Source of the DNA: Candidatus Omnitrophota bacterium
GTDB lineage: Bacteria > Omnitrophota > Gorgyraeia > 1-14-0-20-64-10 > JACQQZ01
DNA: 17,117 bases
Assembly (NCBI GenBank): GCA_016206755.1
Contig: JACQQZ010000126.1
Coordinates: 1-17,117 of the forward strand
Reading direction: 5' to 3'
How positions within the stretch are numbered: the stretch's first letter is position 1; the number at the start of each line of letters is the position of its first letter. Below are positions 1 through 7,788 of this stretch, one piece after another. The notes beneath the pieces are model-generated. The model was not told the origin of the DNA and ran no database searches. It was given only the letters and a program-made list of their open reading frames with translations. A program made the translations under genes and the position numbers.

Positions 1-118
1 CGCCATCAACAAAGACCCCAACGCCCCTATTTTTAAATTTTCCACCTACGGTCTGGTCGGCGATTTGCGGACCTTCATCCCGCTGCTCATCGAGGAGCTC
101 AAGAGGAACGCGTCATGA
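1..118 (+). CDS. etfA: Electron transfer flavoprotein alpha subunit, C-terminal end (partial)
   Basis: Only the last 38 codons are present, read from base 2 to a TGA at 116-118; the gene runs off the left edge. The segment [11 protein letters not shown] followed by YGLVGD and a final helix matches the conserved C-terminal end of EtfA, which helps bind FAD in the EtfA/EtfB heterodimer. The family passes electrons from acyl-CoA dehydrogenases and other flavoenzymes to the quinone pool or to bifurcating partners. The stop overlaps the ATG of the acyl-CoA synthetase by ATGA, so the two are probably translated together, consistent with a fatty-acyl metabolism operon. The N-terminal domain and any etfB lie outside the window. 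The family call rests on a short but very characteristic stretch. Confidence 0.85.
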   Translation, partial: AINKDPNAPIFKFSTYGLVGDLRTFIPLLIEELKRNAS

Positions 119-1926
119 GCGCCGCGCCGATGCCGCAGACGATCCCCGCGCTTTTCTTTCATCAAATGCGCGTGTACGGCCAGCGAACGTTTTGCCAGGT
201 CAAACGCCAGGGCGTTTATCAATCGATTTCTTGGCAGGCGTTGGCCCAGGATGTGGAGTCGCTGGGGCGCGCCTTCATGGAATTCGGGATCAAACCGCGC
301 GACCGCATCGCCCTGTTGTCGGAAAATCGCCCCGAGTGGGCGATTGCGGATCTGGCCGCACTGAGCGTCGGGGCCGTCACCGTTCCGATCTACACCACGC
401 TGACCCCGCGCGAAATCGAGCACATCCTCGCGGACTCAGGGGCGAAGGCCGTCGTGGTGTCGAATGAAAAATTCACTTCCGCCGTTTTGGAAGTGCGCGA
501 ACGCCTGCCGCATCTTCAGCAGATCGTTCAGATCAACCCGCGCCCGTTGGGCGTTTTTCCGCGAGGCGTGCAATGGTACGGAGAATTGCTGGGATTGGGC
601 GCCTCCAATCAGGAAAACCGCCCCGCTTTTTTTGAACGGGTCAGCCGCGTTCGTCCCGAAGATCTTGCCTCGCTGATCTATACCTCCGGGACGACGGGAC
701 CTCCCAAGGGGGTGATGCTCACCCACGACAACTTTTTGTCCAACTGCCGCGCGTGCGCCCAAGTCATTCCGGTCACCGAGCTTGACCAAACCCTTTCTTT
801 CCTGCCGCTGTCGCATGTCTTTGAGCGCATGGCGGGGTATTACTTCATCGTTTACGTCGGGGGGACATTGGCGTACGCCGAATCGTTGGATTCGGTGCCT
901 CAGAACATGCAAGAGGTCCGTCCGACGGTGGTCTGCGCGGTTCCGCGATTTTATGAAAAAGTGCACGCCCGCATTCAAGAATCGATGCGCACCGGCTCTG
1001 CGCTGAAACGCGCAATTTTTCATTGGGCGGTCGGGGTCGGGGGCGCCGTGTCCGACGCCCATGCGAGGAAAAAACGGCTTAGCCCGGGTCTTGCCTTGCA
1101 GCGCATCGTCGCGGACCGGCTCATCTTTCACAAATTGCGCAATCGGTTGGGCGGCCGCCTGCGATTTTTCATATCGGGCGGAGCGCCTCTGTCCAAGGAA
1201 TTAGCGGAATTTTTTTACGGCGCCGGCATTCTGATTTTGGAAGGGTACGGCCTGACGGAAACTTCTCCGGTCATCACCTGCAATACGCCCCAACGCCTGA
1301 AATTCGGAACCGTCGGGCGTCCCGTTCCGGGGGTTGAGGCGCGCATCGCGGAGGATGGGGAGGTGTTGACGCGAGGTCCCCACGTCATGAAAGGTTACTT
1401 CAACAATCCGGAAGCCACCCAGGCGGTCATCGATGCCCAAGGTTGGTTTCACACCGGCGACATCGGCGTTTTCGACGAAGAGGGATTTTTGTCGATCACC
1501 GATCGCAAGAAAGATCTGATCGTTTTGGCCGGGGGCAAAAAAGTGCCTCCGCAGATGCTGGAACAGATGTTGAAGTGCGATCCGCTCATCGCAGACGTCA
1601 TCGTCATCGGAGATCGCCGGCCTTATCTGACCGCGCTCATTGTTCCCAATGAGGACAATCTCGCGCGATTGGCTGAAAGTTTGGGCTTGGGATCTTTGAA
1701 GATTCAAGCCTGTGTTCGACAGGAGCGCATCCTGGAGTCGTACCAAAAACGATTGGATGCGCTTCAGAAAGATTTTGCTCCCTTTGAACGGATCAAACGC
1801 TTTGCGCTGCTGGACCGCCCCTGGACCCAAGAGGCCGGGGAATTGACCCCCACGATGAAAGTCAAGCGCCGGGTGGTCGCTCTGGCTCAAACCGCCCTCA
1901 TCGAAACGATGTATTCTTCTCCCTAA
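115..1926 (+). CDS. Long-chain acyl-CoA synthetase (AMP-forming, FadD15-like)
   Basis: This 603-residue protein belongs to the ANL superfamily and has the length expected for bacterial long-chain fatty-acid:CoA ligases. The family activates a fatty acid with ATP to an acyl-adenylate and transfers it to CoA. Visible motifs are the P-loop [11 protein letters not shown] at residues 189-199, GYGLTET at 377-383, GWFHTGD at 443-449, the hinge region [13 protein letters not shown] shortly after, and a C-terminal LTPTMKVKR segment carrying the expected catalytic lysine. No membrane segment is apparent, so it is probably cytoplasmic or peripheral. The ATG overlaps the stop of the EtfA gene (ATGA), which fixes the start and implies coupled translation. 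Pairing with ETF and a downstream lipase-type hydrolase suggests fatty-acid activation or lipid recycling. The chain-length preference cannot be read from sequence. Confidence 0.93.
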   Translation: MSAAPMPQTIPALFFHQMRVYGQRTFCQVKRQGVYQSISWQALAQDVESLGRAFMEFGIKPRDRIALLSENRPEWAIADLAALSVGAVTVPIYTTLTPREIEHILADSGAKAVVVSNEKFTSAVLEVRERLPHLQQIVQINPRPLGVFPRGVQWYGELLGLGASNQENRPAFFERVSRVRPEDLASLIYTSGTTGPPKGVMLTHDNFLSNCRACAQVIPVTELDQTLSFLPLSHVFERMAGYYFIVYVGGTLAYAESLDSVPQNMQEVRPTVVCAVPRFYEKVHARIQESMRTGSALKRAIFHWAVGVGGAVSDAHARKKRLSPGLALQRIVADRLIFHKLRNRLGGRLRFFISGGAPLSKELAEFFYGAGILILEGYGLTETSPVITCNTPQRLKFGTVGRPVPGVEARIAEDGEVLTRGPHVMKGYFNNPEATQAVIDAQGWFHTGDIGVFDEEGFLSITDRKKDLIVLAGGKKVPPQMLEQMLKCDPLIADVIVIGDRRPYLTALIVPNEDNLARLAESLGLGSLKIQACVRQERILESYQKRLDALQKDFAPFERIKRFALLDRPWTQEAGELTPTMKVKRRVVALAQTALIETMYSSP

Positions 1927-1934
1927 GCTTGTTC

Positions 1935-1964
1935 TTGAGCTTGCCCTCCTTCCTCTGCTATAAT
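1935..1964 (+). promoter_or_regulatory. Putative sigma-70 promoter with extended -10
   Basis: A perfect TATAAT lies at 1959-1964, preceded by TG at 1956-1957 (TGnTATAAT, an extended -10). A -35-like TTGAGC at 1935-1940 has an 18-bp spacer. It sits in the 92-bp gap between the acyl-CoA synthetase stop and the hydrolase ATG, with a predicted transcript start near 1971 and a leader of about 48 nt. It would drive the hydrolase and the coupled peptidase genes. Not experimentally shown. Confidence 0.65.
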
Positions 1965-2007
1965 GCCCGCTGGAGTTGTGGGGCTTTCTCCTCGAGGGCC
2001 CTGTTGC

Positions 2008-2014
2008 GGAGGAG
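2008..2014 (+). promoter_or_regulatory. Strong Shine-Dalgarno deciding the hydrolase start
   Basis: GGAGGAG lies four bases before the ATG at 2019. It favours this ATG over a possible TTG start at 1929, which would lie upstream of the predicted transcript start. Confidence 0.75.
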
Positions 2015-2018
2015 TCAC

Positions 2019-2867
2019 ATGCATCGGCGTGAAGGAACTCTGACAGGGATCGGCGGGATTGCCCTCCACCATTGGGTGCAGACGGTAGAAGCGCCCCGGG
2101 GATCGTGCCTCATTGTCCACGGGGTAGGCGAGCATTCGGGACGGTATCTGCATGTTGCCCAAGCGCTGAATCTTCAATGCCGCCTGACGGCCTGGGCGCT
2201 CGATTATCGGGGCCATGGACGTTCAGGGGGCCGCCGCGGCCACTGTGGCACATTCCAAGAGCTCATCTGTGACGTCAACAGCGTGATCACCCACATGCGC
2301 TCCCAAACTCCCGACGGCCCTCTTTTTCTCCTGGGCCACAGTCTCGGCGGCCTGATCGCTCTCACCTACGCGCTTCAAAACGGCTCCAGATTGTCCGGCG
2401 TCGTCGCCTCTTCCCCTGCCTTGGCGTTGTCGGTACAGCCGCCTTTGATCAAACGTCTGTTGGCCCAAACCGTGGGCAGGATTCTCCCGACGCTGGCCGT
2501 GAAAAATGACGTCAATCCGTCGGTCTTAAGCCACGATCCCACCGTCGTTGGCGACTATCGCACAGACCCCCTGGTTCATCACGACATCACCTTGCACAGC
2601 TATTTGGAAACCGTTCGAACCATGGCTTGGACGCGCAGCCATGCGGGGCAAATGGCGATTCCATGCCTGATTCTGCAAGCCGGCGATGACCGGGTGGTCA
2701 GCCGGCAAGCATCCCAAGCGTTTGCTCAAGCGGTTCGCTCCCCCGGCAGCCGTTCAAAAGTTTACGACCGGTTTTATCATGAAATTTTCAACGAAACCGG
2801 CCGCGCAGAGGTTTTAAATGACCTCTGCCGTTGGCTGAATGAGCGGCTCAATGGGGCGCCCGCATGA
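2019..2867 (+). CDS. Alpha/beta hydrolase, monoacylglycerol lipase / lysophospholipase family
   Basis: The protein is 282 residues from the chosen ATG. It has the serine-aminopeptidase/MGL-type (Hydrolase_4) signature: an oxyanion-hole HG at residues 34-35 within VHGVGEHSGRY, a YRGHGRSGG segment, the nucleophile elbow GHSLGG with Ser108, an acid in AGDDR (Asp224 most likely), and a His at 254 in FYHEIF. The catalytic triad therefore looks intact. The family cleaves monoacylglycerols or lysophospholipids to free fatty acids, which the upstream acyl-CoA synthetase could then activate; this link is inferred. The start is chosen by the GGAGGAG site and the TATAAT box. No signal peptide is seen. 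Its TGA overlaps the ATG of the next peptidase gene. The precise substrate is unknown. Confidence 0.88.
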   Translation: MHRREGTLTGIGGIALHHWVQTVEAPRGSCLIVHGVGEHSGRYLHVAQALNLQCRLTAWALDYRGHGRSGGRRGHCGTFQELICDVNSVITHMRSQTPDGPLFLLGHSLGGLIALTYALQNGSRLSGVVASSPALALSVQPPLIKRLLAQTVGRILPTLAVKNDVNPSVLSHDPTVVGDYRTDPLVHHDITLHSYLETVRTMAWTRSHAGQMAIPCLILQAGDDRVVSRQASQAFAQAVRSPGSRSKVYDRFYHEIFNETGRAEVLNDLCRWLNERLNGAPA

Positions 2868-3397
2868 GATTTTTGGCGATCGCTTTTCCGTTGTTGCTGC
2901 TGGTTCCGGCGGCGCCGGCCGTAACCCCGTTGTGGCATCGCTGGCGATTGGCTTGTCGCGAGGACAGTTACGCCTGGCCGGTCGGCGGTTTTTCCAATTA
3001 CGCATTGCGGGCGGACCTGTTTGGCTCGGGACTATTTGGAACGCGGCGCAGCGGCGGGCGGACGCACAACGGCATTGATTTGGCCGCCCCGGTCGGAACG
3101 CCGGTAAACGCGGCGCGCTCGGGGACGGTTCGCCGCGGGCGAAAACACAACGGCATGGGCACTTATCTCGAAGTCCGTCACCCCGACGGTTCCGTGACGA
3201 TGTACGGGCACCTTTCAGAAATTCTGGCCTCCGACGGGCAATGGATCGAACGGGGCCGGCCGATCGGCCGCGTCGGAAAAACAGGCAATGCGCGCCGCCG
3301 CGCCATTCAGCCCCATCTCCACTTTGAAATCCGCCTGGGCGGCGTTCCTTGCGATCCGTTGGACGGGTATTTGGAAGGAACATCCGTTTCGGGATGA
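2864..3397 (+). CDS. M23 family metallopeptidase (LytM/DD-endopeptidase domain)
   Basis: This 177-residue protein has an N-terminal hydrophobic signal sequence (about residues 3-19, possible cleavage after APA at 17-19). The rest is almost entirely a compact M23 domain. Zinc ligands are visible: HNGID gives His68 and Asp72, and QPHLHFE gives His151 and His153; YGH at 114-116 is the usual conserved loop. The motif set is complete, so an active peptidoglycan endopeptidase is plausible, unlike the degenerate activator proteins EnvC and NlpD. No LysM or coiled-coil region is present. The start overlaps the previous stop (ATGA). The site of action would be the periplasm. Its position before two M48 proteases suggests a role in wall or envelope remodelling, which is an inference. 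Confidence 0.9.
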   Translation: MRFLAIAFPLLLLVPAAPAVTPLWHRWRLACREDSYAWPVGGFSNYALRADLFGSGLFGTRRSGGRTHNGIDLAAPVGTPVNAARSGTVRRGRKHNGMGTYLEVRHPDGSVTMYGHLSEILASDGQWIERGRPIGRVGKTGNARRRAIQPHLHFEIRLGGVPCDPLDGYLEGTSVSG

Positions 3398-3406
3398 AGA
3401 ATTCTC

Positions 3407-4222
3407 ATGCAAAACGCGCATCGAACCCTCGGATTTTTGGCGTGGATGGCGGTGCTGGCCGGGTGCGCCAGCTATCAAAATCCGGCGACGGGCCGATTCG
3501 AATCGGTTCTCATCGACACCTCGGCGGAAGCGGCGTTGGCCCGGTTGGCCGCAGCGCAACTTCAACAACAGTTGGCCTTGGGGCCCAAACCGCCCGCGGC
3601 TTACGTCGAACGGGTCCGGACCCTCGGCGGGAGAATTGCCGCCGTGGCCGACCGGAAAGATGTCGCGTACCGTTTTCAAGTGATCCCGGATACAGGCGTG
3701 AACGCCTTCACCATGTTTGGAGGGGACGTGTACGTCTTCACGGGATTGATTGAAAAATCCACCGATGACGAGCTGGCCTGCGTCTTGGCCCATGAAGTCG
3801 GCCATGCCGTTGCCCGGCACGGCGTGAAGGCGCTGCAGGCGAATTTGGGCTACGGCATTCTCATGCAGGCCGCTTTTCAAGGGCAGCCCTCCGTGGCCAC
3901 CCAGGTCATCGACACCGCTTTTAATTTGGTCCACAATGGATTCAGCCGTAGAGATGAATTGCAAGCGGATCTGCTGGCCGTGCGTTATGCGCATCGCGCA
4001 GGATACAATCCTGAGGGCATGATCACGTTCCTGCAAAAACTCCAGCAGGAACGCGGGGAAGGACCGATGGAAGCTGCGACGGTATACTGGAGGACGCATC
4101 CTTTGTACAAAGACCGCATAGCACTTGCTCAAGCGGAAATCGCCCGGCTTCAAGGCCAGAGGGCCATGGTGCGGCCTCCGCTCGCCGCAACCGGAGACCA
4201 AACTCCAAAAGAGCAACCATGA
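3407..4222 (+). CDS. M48 family metalloprotease, outer-membrane lipoprotein (LoiP-like)
   Basis: The 271-residue protein starts with a lipoprotein signal ending in the lipobox LAGC (Cys20), so it should be a lipid-anchored periplasmic protease. The zinc-binding HEVGH is at residues 129-133 and the third ligand is Glu184 in RRDELQAD, a complete M48 catalytic set. Size and layout resemble LoiP/YggG of E. coli, and it lacks the C-terminal TPR domain of BepA. Members of this group degrade misfolded or specific envelope proteins. It begins nine bases after the M23 gene and its stop overlaps the next ATG (ATGA). An aspartate rather than a small residue follows the signal cysteine region only much later, so sorting to the inner or outer membrane cannot be judged with certainty. 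Confidence 0.9.
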   Translation: MQNAHRTLGFLAWMAVLAGCASYQNPATGRFESVLIDTSAEAALARLAAAQLQQQLALGPKPPAAYVERVRTLGGRIAAVADRKDVAYRFQVIPDTGVNAFTMFGGDVYVFTGLIEKSTDDELACVLAHEVGHAVARHGVKALQANLGYGILMQAAFQGQPSVATQVIDTAFNLVHNGFSRRDELQADLLAVRYAHRAGYNPEGMITFLQKLQQERGEGPMEAATVYWRTHPLYKDRIALAQAEIARLQGQRAMVRPPLAATGDQTPKEQP

Positions 4223-4722
4223 TTTGGCTGGCCTTTTTCATGATTCTGCTGGTCCCGGTGGTCATTTGGGCCGTCTTGGTGCAGGAAGAAAACGACACCC
4301 GCCGCCGCCGGCCTCCGACGGCCTGGCTCAAGCGCTGGTGGCCCAGCTCCGTCGAGGAGCGCCGTCATTGTTACCGGTACGAAGCCGGCGTGCCGATAAG
4401 CTACAAAGTCGTCGGCGGCGAGAGTCCGGCGAACGAAACCCAAACCCGCGACATCAGTTTTGGAGGCGTGGGATTTTTATTGTACGAGAAAATTCCGATC
4501 GGCACGGCGTTGGAAATTACGCTGTCGCCCCAGCCGGGGGCCCAACCGCTGGAGGTTCAAGGGGTCATTCAATGGATTCGGGAGATCCCGCAGAATTCCG
4601 GCGATCCGCGCCGGATGTTTTGGGCCGGCGTCCAAATCCTGCACAACAACATCGGGACGATGGATCGCCTGAAGATGATTTTGGAGCAGTGCTCCCATGA
4701 ACGCGGGCGAGGGCACGCTTGA
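4219..4722 (+). CDS. Membrane-anchored PilZ domain protein (c-di-GMP receptor candidate)
   Basis: This 167-residue protein has one N-terminal transmembrane helix (about residues 2-21), a basic linker with an RRRR run at 28-31, and a PilZ domain. The two c-di-GMP contact motifs are intact: RxxxR as R49-HCY-R53 and DxSxxG as D78-I-S80-FG-G83. The basic run after the helix suggests the PilZ domain lies in the cytoplasm. PilZ domains sense cyclic-di-GMP and pass the signal to partner proteins; which partner is unknown. The gene overlaps both neighbours, an M48 lipoprotein gene (ATGA) and a membrane M48 protease gene (TTGA), so coupled production with the proteases is likely. A link between c-di-GMP and proteolysis is inferred from context only. 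Confidence 0.86.
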   Translation: MIWLAFFMILLVPVVIWAVLVQEENDTRRRRPPTAWLKRWWPSSVEERRHCYRYEAGVPISYKVVGGESPANETQTRDISFGGVGFLLYEKIPIGTALEITLSPQPGAQPLEVQGVIQWIREIPQNSGDPRRMFWAGVQILHNNIGTMDRLKMILEQCSHERGRGHA

Positions 4723-5807
4723 GTTATGCCCGCCTGAAGCGCCGGTTGAGCATTTTGGCGCTGACGCTCGACGCCGCTTATCTGGCGTTGCTGCCCCTCT
4801 CCGGCCTAGCACTTGCGTGGGAACAGCAGATGGCAGCGCTTTCTTTGCCCTGGGCGGCGGCCGTCTCACTCTATGTCACCGGCCTGGCGCTTCCCTGGAC
4901 ATGGGTGATGCTGCCGTTGGATTTCTATCGGGGGTTTGTCGTGGAGCACCGCTTTCGCTTGTCGCGCGAAAGCCGGACGGCGTGGGCCGTTCGGTGGTTG
5001 AAAATCCAAGCGCTGGCCGGTCTTTTGATGCTGGCCATGGCGGTGGCCTTGAGCTGGATCTTGAGAGCCAGCCCGGCGTATTGGTGGGCTTGGATGGCGC
5101 TGGTGTGCCTTGTTGGATCCATCGCGTTGACGCAATGGATGCCGGTGGTTCTCATGCCGTTGTTTTACCGCCAAAGACCGGTCGACAGAGATGAACTTGG
5201 TGAACGCTTGCGGCGCTTGGCCCAGCGCTGTCAGACTCCCATTCAGGGGGTGTATGAAATTGACGCCAGCAAAGAAACTTCCAAGGCCAATGCCTGTTTG
5301 TGCGGCTTGGGCTCCACGCGCCGCGTTTTGTTGACGGACACATTGCTCAGCCGCTACACGGCCGAGGAAATTGAGGCGGTCTTCGCCCACGAATTGGGAC
5401 ATCACCGGTTGCACCACCTGCCGCAGATGATCGCCGTCAGCGGCCTGTCCCTGGCGGCGGCATTCTGGGTGATGGCCCAGGCACTCCCCGGGGGTTTACG
5501 GCTTTTTCACGTCCAGGGCCTGCAATGTTTGGCGGCACTGCCGTTGTTGGCTTTGGGCTTGAGCGCTGTCGGGCTGTTGCTGACCCCCCTTCAAAACGGC
5601 ATCTCCAGATCGCTGGAGCGCGCGGCCGACCGTTTCGCTTTGGAGATGACGCGCGCGCCGCGGGCTTTCATTGCGGCCATGCAGAAACTGCAGGAGCAAA
5701 ATTTGGCCGAGCCGAATCCGGGCCGGTGGGTCGAATGGTTCTGGTACGATCACCCCTCGATTTCAAAACGGGTGGCGATGGCCCGGCAATTTGAAGGATC
5801 CCATTAG
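4719..5807 (+). CDS. Polytopic M48 metalloprotease (Ste24/CAAX protease 1-like)
   Basis: The 362-residue protein has several hydrophobic segments (about residues 10-33, 44-64, 97-140, then two around 240-290) and an intact zinc site: HELGH at 224-228 and Glu300 in SLERAAD. The stretch before HEXXH, with SKETSKANAC and a following RRVLLTDTLL, resembles Ste24-type M48A enzymes more than HtpX, which is shorter. Bacterial members are membrane-protein quality-control proteases; true CAAX processing is not established for them. The start is a TTG whose TTGA overlaps the PilZ stop, with a GAGG element at 4708-4711. No better ATG exists before the first transmembrane helix. It is the second M48 enzyme within 1.5 kb, which is unusual. 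Confidence 0.87.
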   Translation: MSYARLKRRLSILALTLDAAYLALLPLSGLALAWEQQMAALSLPWAAAVSLYVTGLALPWTWVMLPLDFYRGFVVEHRFRLSRESRTAWAVRWLKIQALAGLLMLAMAVALSWILRASPAYWWAWMALVCLVGSIALTQWMPVVLMPLFYRQRPVDRDELGERLRRLAQRCQTPIQGVYEIDASKETSKANACLCGLGSTRRVLLTDTLLSRYTAEEIEAVFAHELGHHRLHHLPQMIAVSGLSLAAAFWVMAQALPGGLRLFHVQGLQCLAALPLLALGLSAVGLLLTPLQNGISRSLERAADRFALEMTRAPRAFIAAMQKLQEQNLAEPNPGRWVEWFWYDHPSISKRVAMARQFEGSH

Positions 5808-5818
5808 AAAACGCCGCC

Positions 5819-6163
5819 ATGGAGAAATGTTTATTCTGCGGCATCGCTGAAAAGGAAATACCGGCGAAGGTGGTGTATGAGGACGGTGAAATCGTCGCAT
5901 TCCACGACGTCCATCCTCAAGCCCCCATCCATGTCGTCGTGATTCCCCGCAGGCATTGGGCGCGCATTTCTGAATGGGGCCCGGGCGATGCCGCCGCCGC
6001 GGGGAAACTGATTCTTGCGGCCAACCGGGTGGCCCAGGAGATGAAAATCACCGGGCACGGGTACCGGCTGGTGATGAATTGCAACGCGCAGGGAGGGCAG
6101 ACGGTGTATCACATCCATCTGCATCTGCTGGGGGGCCGCCCCATGCAGTGGCCTCCGGGCTAA
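5819..6163 (+). CDS. HIT family protein (HinT-like nucleotide phosphoramidase)
   Basis: The 114-residue protein is the normal length for HinT. The histidine triad HIHLH is at residues 98-102, with His100 as the expected nucleophile, followed by LLGGRPM. An N-terminal CLFC (Cys4, Cys7) is the start of the zinc site seen in many bacterial HIT proteins. The family hydrolyses AMP-lysine, aminoacyl-adenylates and purine phosphoramidates in the cytoplasm. It starts 11 bases after the protease gene without a clear Shine-Dalgarno, so reinitiation is likely. The close linkage to an AMP-forming ligase 4 kb upstream may be chance. Confidence 0.95.
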   Translation: MEKCLFCGIAEKEIPAKVVYEDGEIVAFHDVHPQAPIHVVVIPRRHWARISEWGPGDAAAAGKLILAANRVAQEMKITGHGYRLVMNCNAQGGQTVYHIHLHLLGGRPMQWPPG

Positions 6164-6172
6164 AGTCAACCC

Positions 6173-6177
6173 AAGGA
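6173..6177 (+). promoter_or_regulatory. Ribosome binding site supporting a GTG start
   Basis: AAGGA lies seven bases before GTG at 6185. It supports this start, and the reading frame gives the dinucleotide-binding fold immediately afterwards. Confidence 0.7.
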
Positions 6178-6184
6178 CAATTCT

Positions 6185-7339
6185 GTGAATTCTTACGATG
6201 TGATCGTCGTGGGAGCCGGCCCCTCGGGCAACGTTTGCGCCCGGCAATTGGCCAAGGCGGGCTTAAAAATTCTCGTGGTGGAGGAACACGCCGCCGCCGG
6301 GGATTTTATCAATTGCACCGGAATCATCGGCACCGAGGCCTTTGAGGCGTTGGATTTGCCGACGGAGCCGATCATCGCTTCTTTAGGGCCTTTGACGTTT
6401 GTTTCTCCTTCCGGAAAACATTTTCGTTACGACCCGGGCAAGCCGCTGGCCCATGTGGTCAGCCGCAAGCGTTTTGACGGCGCGCTGGCCGGCCAAGCCG
6501 CGCAGGAAGGGGCGCAATTCCGTTTTGACGCGCGGGCGCGAAATTTGGAAGTGACCGCCGATGGAATCCGTTTGAGTTTTGGAGAGGATGAGCCCCCCTT
6601 GACGGCGGAATGCGTCGTCATTGCCACAGGATTTGGAACCAACTTGCATCTCAAGGCGGGCCTGAAGAATCCGCCCAGGATCATCTACGGGGCTCAATCG
6701 GAAGTTCCGATGAACGGCTTGTCCGATACCGAAATTTATTTGGGAAAAGCGGTCGCCCCAAATTCGTTTGCCTGGGTCGTTCCGGTGGGGCCGCAGCTGG
6801 CGCGCGTGGGACTGACCGTCACCCAGCATGCCCCCTATCACTTCGACCGGTTCATGCGTTCCGCCTCCATTCAACCCAGATTGCTCACGGGGCGCTGGAC
6901 CATGAAGCTTTCGCCGCTGCCGCTGGGGATGATTCCTAAAAGCTACGCCGACCGCGTTCTGGTGGTCGGAGAGGCGGCCGGGCAAGTCAAAACCACCACG
7001 CAAGGGGGCATTTACTACGGCATGCTCTGCGCCGGTTTTGCCGCCGATACGCTCCTGAAGGCATTTGAGCAGCGGGACTTCAGCGCCCATGCCCTGAGAG
7101 CATATGAACGGGAGTGGCGTCGTAAAATTTCACCCGAGCTCAAAATAGGCGAGCATTTACGGCTGCTTTTCTCCCGGCTCTCCGATGATCAAATTGATGC
7201 CTTTGTGGAGCTGGGCACCAAAGGAGATGCGGCGGATCTTGTGAGGAGAATCGCAAAGTTCGATTGGCACAAAGACATCATTATTTCTTCCTTGCGTCTG
7301 CCGGTGCTGCAAGAGCTGGTGCGGATGGGGCGATTCTAA
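6185..7339 (+). CDS. Geranylgeranyl reductase family FAD-dependent oxidoreductase
   Basis: The 384-residue flavoprotein opens with a Rossmann motif GAGPSG at residues 10-15 and an acidic EE at the end of the second strand. A second FAD motif DRVLVVGEAAG ends at 262-266 and is followed by a QGGIYYGM segment, the arrangement typical of the geranylgeranyl reductase/halogenase-like group (PHBH fold). Cys44 in FINCTG corresponds to a cysteine commonly conserved in this family. Known members saturate double bonds of geranylgeranyl chains in chlorophyll, archaeal lipids or quinone side chains; the substrate here is not identifiable. The usual GD of the second motif is GE. The GTG start follows a good AAGGA site. 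A 44-bp gap separates it from the next gene, so it may close an upstream transcription unit. Confidence 0.83.
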   Translation: MNSYDVIVVGAGPSGNVCARQLAKAGLKILVVEEHAAAGDFINCTGIIGTEAFEALDLPTEPIIASLGPLTFVSPSGKHFRYDPGKPLAHVVSRKRFDGALAGQAAQEGAQFRFDARARNLEVTADGIRLSFGEDEPPLTAECVVIATGFGTNLHLKAGLKNPPRIIYGAQSEVPMNGLSDTEIYLGKAVAPNSFAWVVPVGPQLARVGLTVTQHAPYHFDRFMRSASIQPRLLTGRWTMKLSPLPLGMIPKSYADRVLVVGEAAGQVKTTTQGGIYYGMLCAGFAADTLLKAFEQRDFSAHALRAYEREWRRKISPELKIGEHLRLLFSRLSDDQIDAFVELGTKGDAADLVRRIAKFDWHKDIIISSLRLPVLQELVRMGRF

Positions 7340-7383
7340 GAGGGAACAACCAAGCTGATGGTACACTTGACGTAAAGGCGCGT

Positions 7384-7788
7384 ATGGCGGACAAAGGGTA
7401 CCGTTATGAAAATACGAGGCAGTGGGTTCGGCTGCCTTGTGATTGGTACGTGAAATACCAGGTTGAAGGTAAGGATACCCCCGAAACCCTTGTCACTGCA
7501 AAGGATGTCAGCGCCAGCGGAATCCGTTTGGAAACCCGCGAAACGGTAGAAATGGGCAGCATCGTTCACCTCAAAATCAATGCCAACGTTGCCCCCCTCC
7601 GCAAAGTCTTGGAAGTCAAAGGGAAAATTATTCGCATGCAGGAGATTTCTCCGGAAAGCTATGAATGGGGCATTCAGTTTGAAGGAATGGGCGAGCCGGA
7701 GAAAGCGGAGCTCAATCGGCGAATAGAATCGTTGGCAGGGAGAGAGCGTTTGAGCCGCCATCGGGGACAGTGGTGGCGTCGGATTTGA
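7384..7788 (+). CDS. Soluble PilZ domain protein
   Basis: This 134-residue protein is essentially a single PilZ domain with no membrane segment. Both cyclic-di-GMP motifs are present: RxxxR as R12-QWV-R16 and DxSxxG as D41-V-S43-AS-G46, then a beta-rich body ending in GIQFEGM. The ATG is chosen because AAAGG lies five bases upstream (7374-7378) and because longer reading from 7264 lies inside the reductase gene. The TGA overlaps the ATG of the beta-barrel gene (TGATG), so it is probably the first gene of the polysaccharide export operon. It is a likely c-di-GMP effector for that locus, comparable in role to PilZ/Alg44-type regulators, but it lacks their membrane-fusion domain. The partner protein is unknown. 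Confidence 0.87.
   Translation: MADKGYRYENTRQWVRLPCDWYVKYQVEGKDTPETLVTAKDVSASGIRLETRETVEMGSIVHLKINANVAPLRKVLEVKGKIIRMQEISPESYEWGIQFEGMGEPEKAELNRRIESLAGRERLSRHRGQWWRRI

Noticed and set aside
1928..1943. CTTG repeated three times at 6-base spacing, considered as an operator
   Set aside because: It is short, only three units, overlaps the putative -35, and matches no operator I recognise.
1929..2018. TTG start giving a 30-residue longer hydrolase
   Set aside because: It would begin upstream of the predicted transcript start, lacks a ribosome binding site, and adds residues not expected in the family.
3215..4216. Long minus-strand open frame of 333 codons opposite the M48 lipoprotein and M23 genes
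   Set aside because: It lies antisense to two genes with complete catalytic motifs, has low-complexity arginine-, proline- and glycine-rich composition, and shows no recognisable domain.
7367..7372. TTGACG as a -35 element for the PilZ/export operon
   Set aside because: No acceptable -10 hexamer is found 16-19 bases downstream, and that position is already inside the coding region.
7264..7383. Upstream ATG extending the second PilZ protein by 40 residues
   Set aside because: The extension lies mostly in the reductase coding region in another frame. ATG 7384 has a proper AAAGG site.
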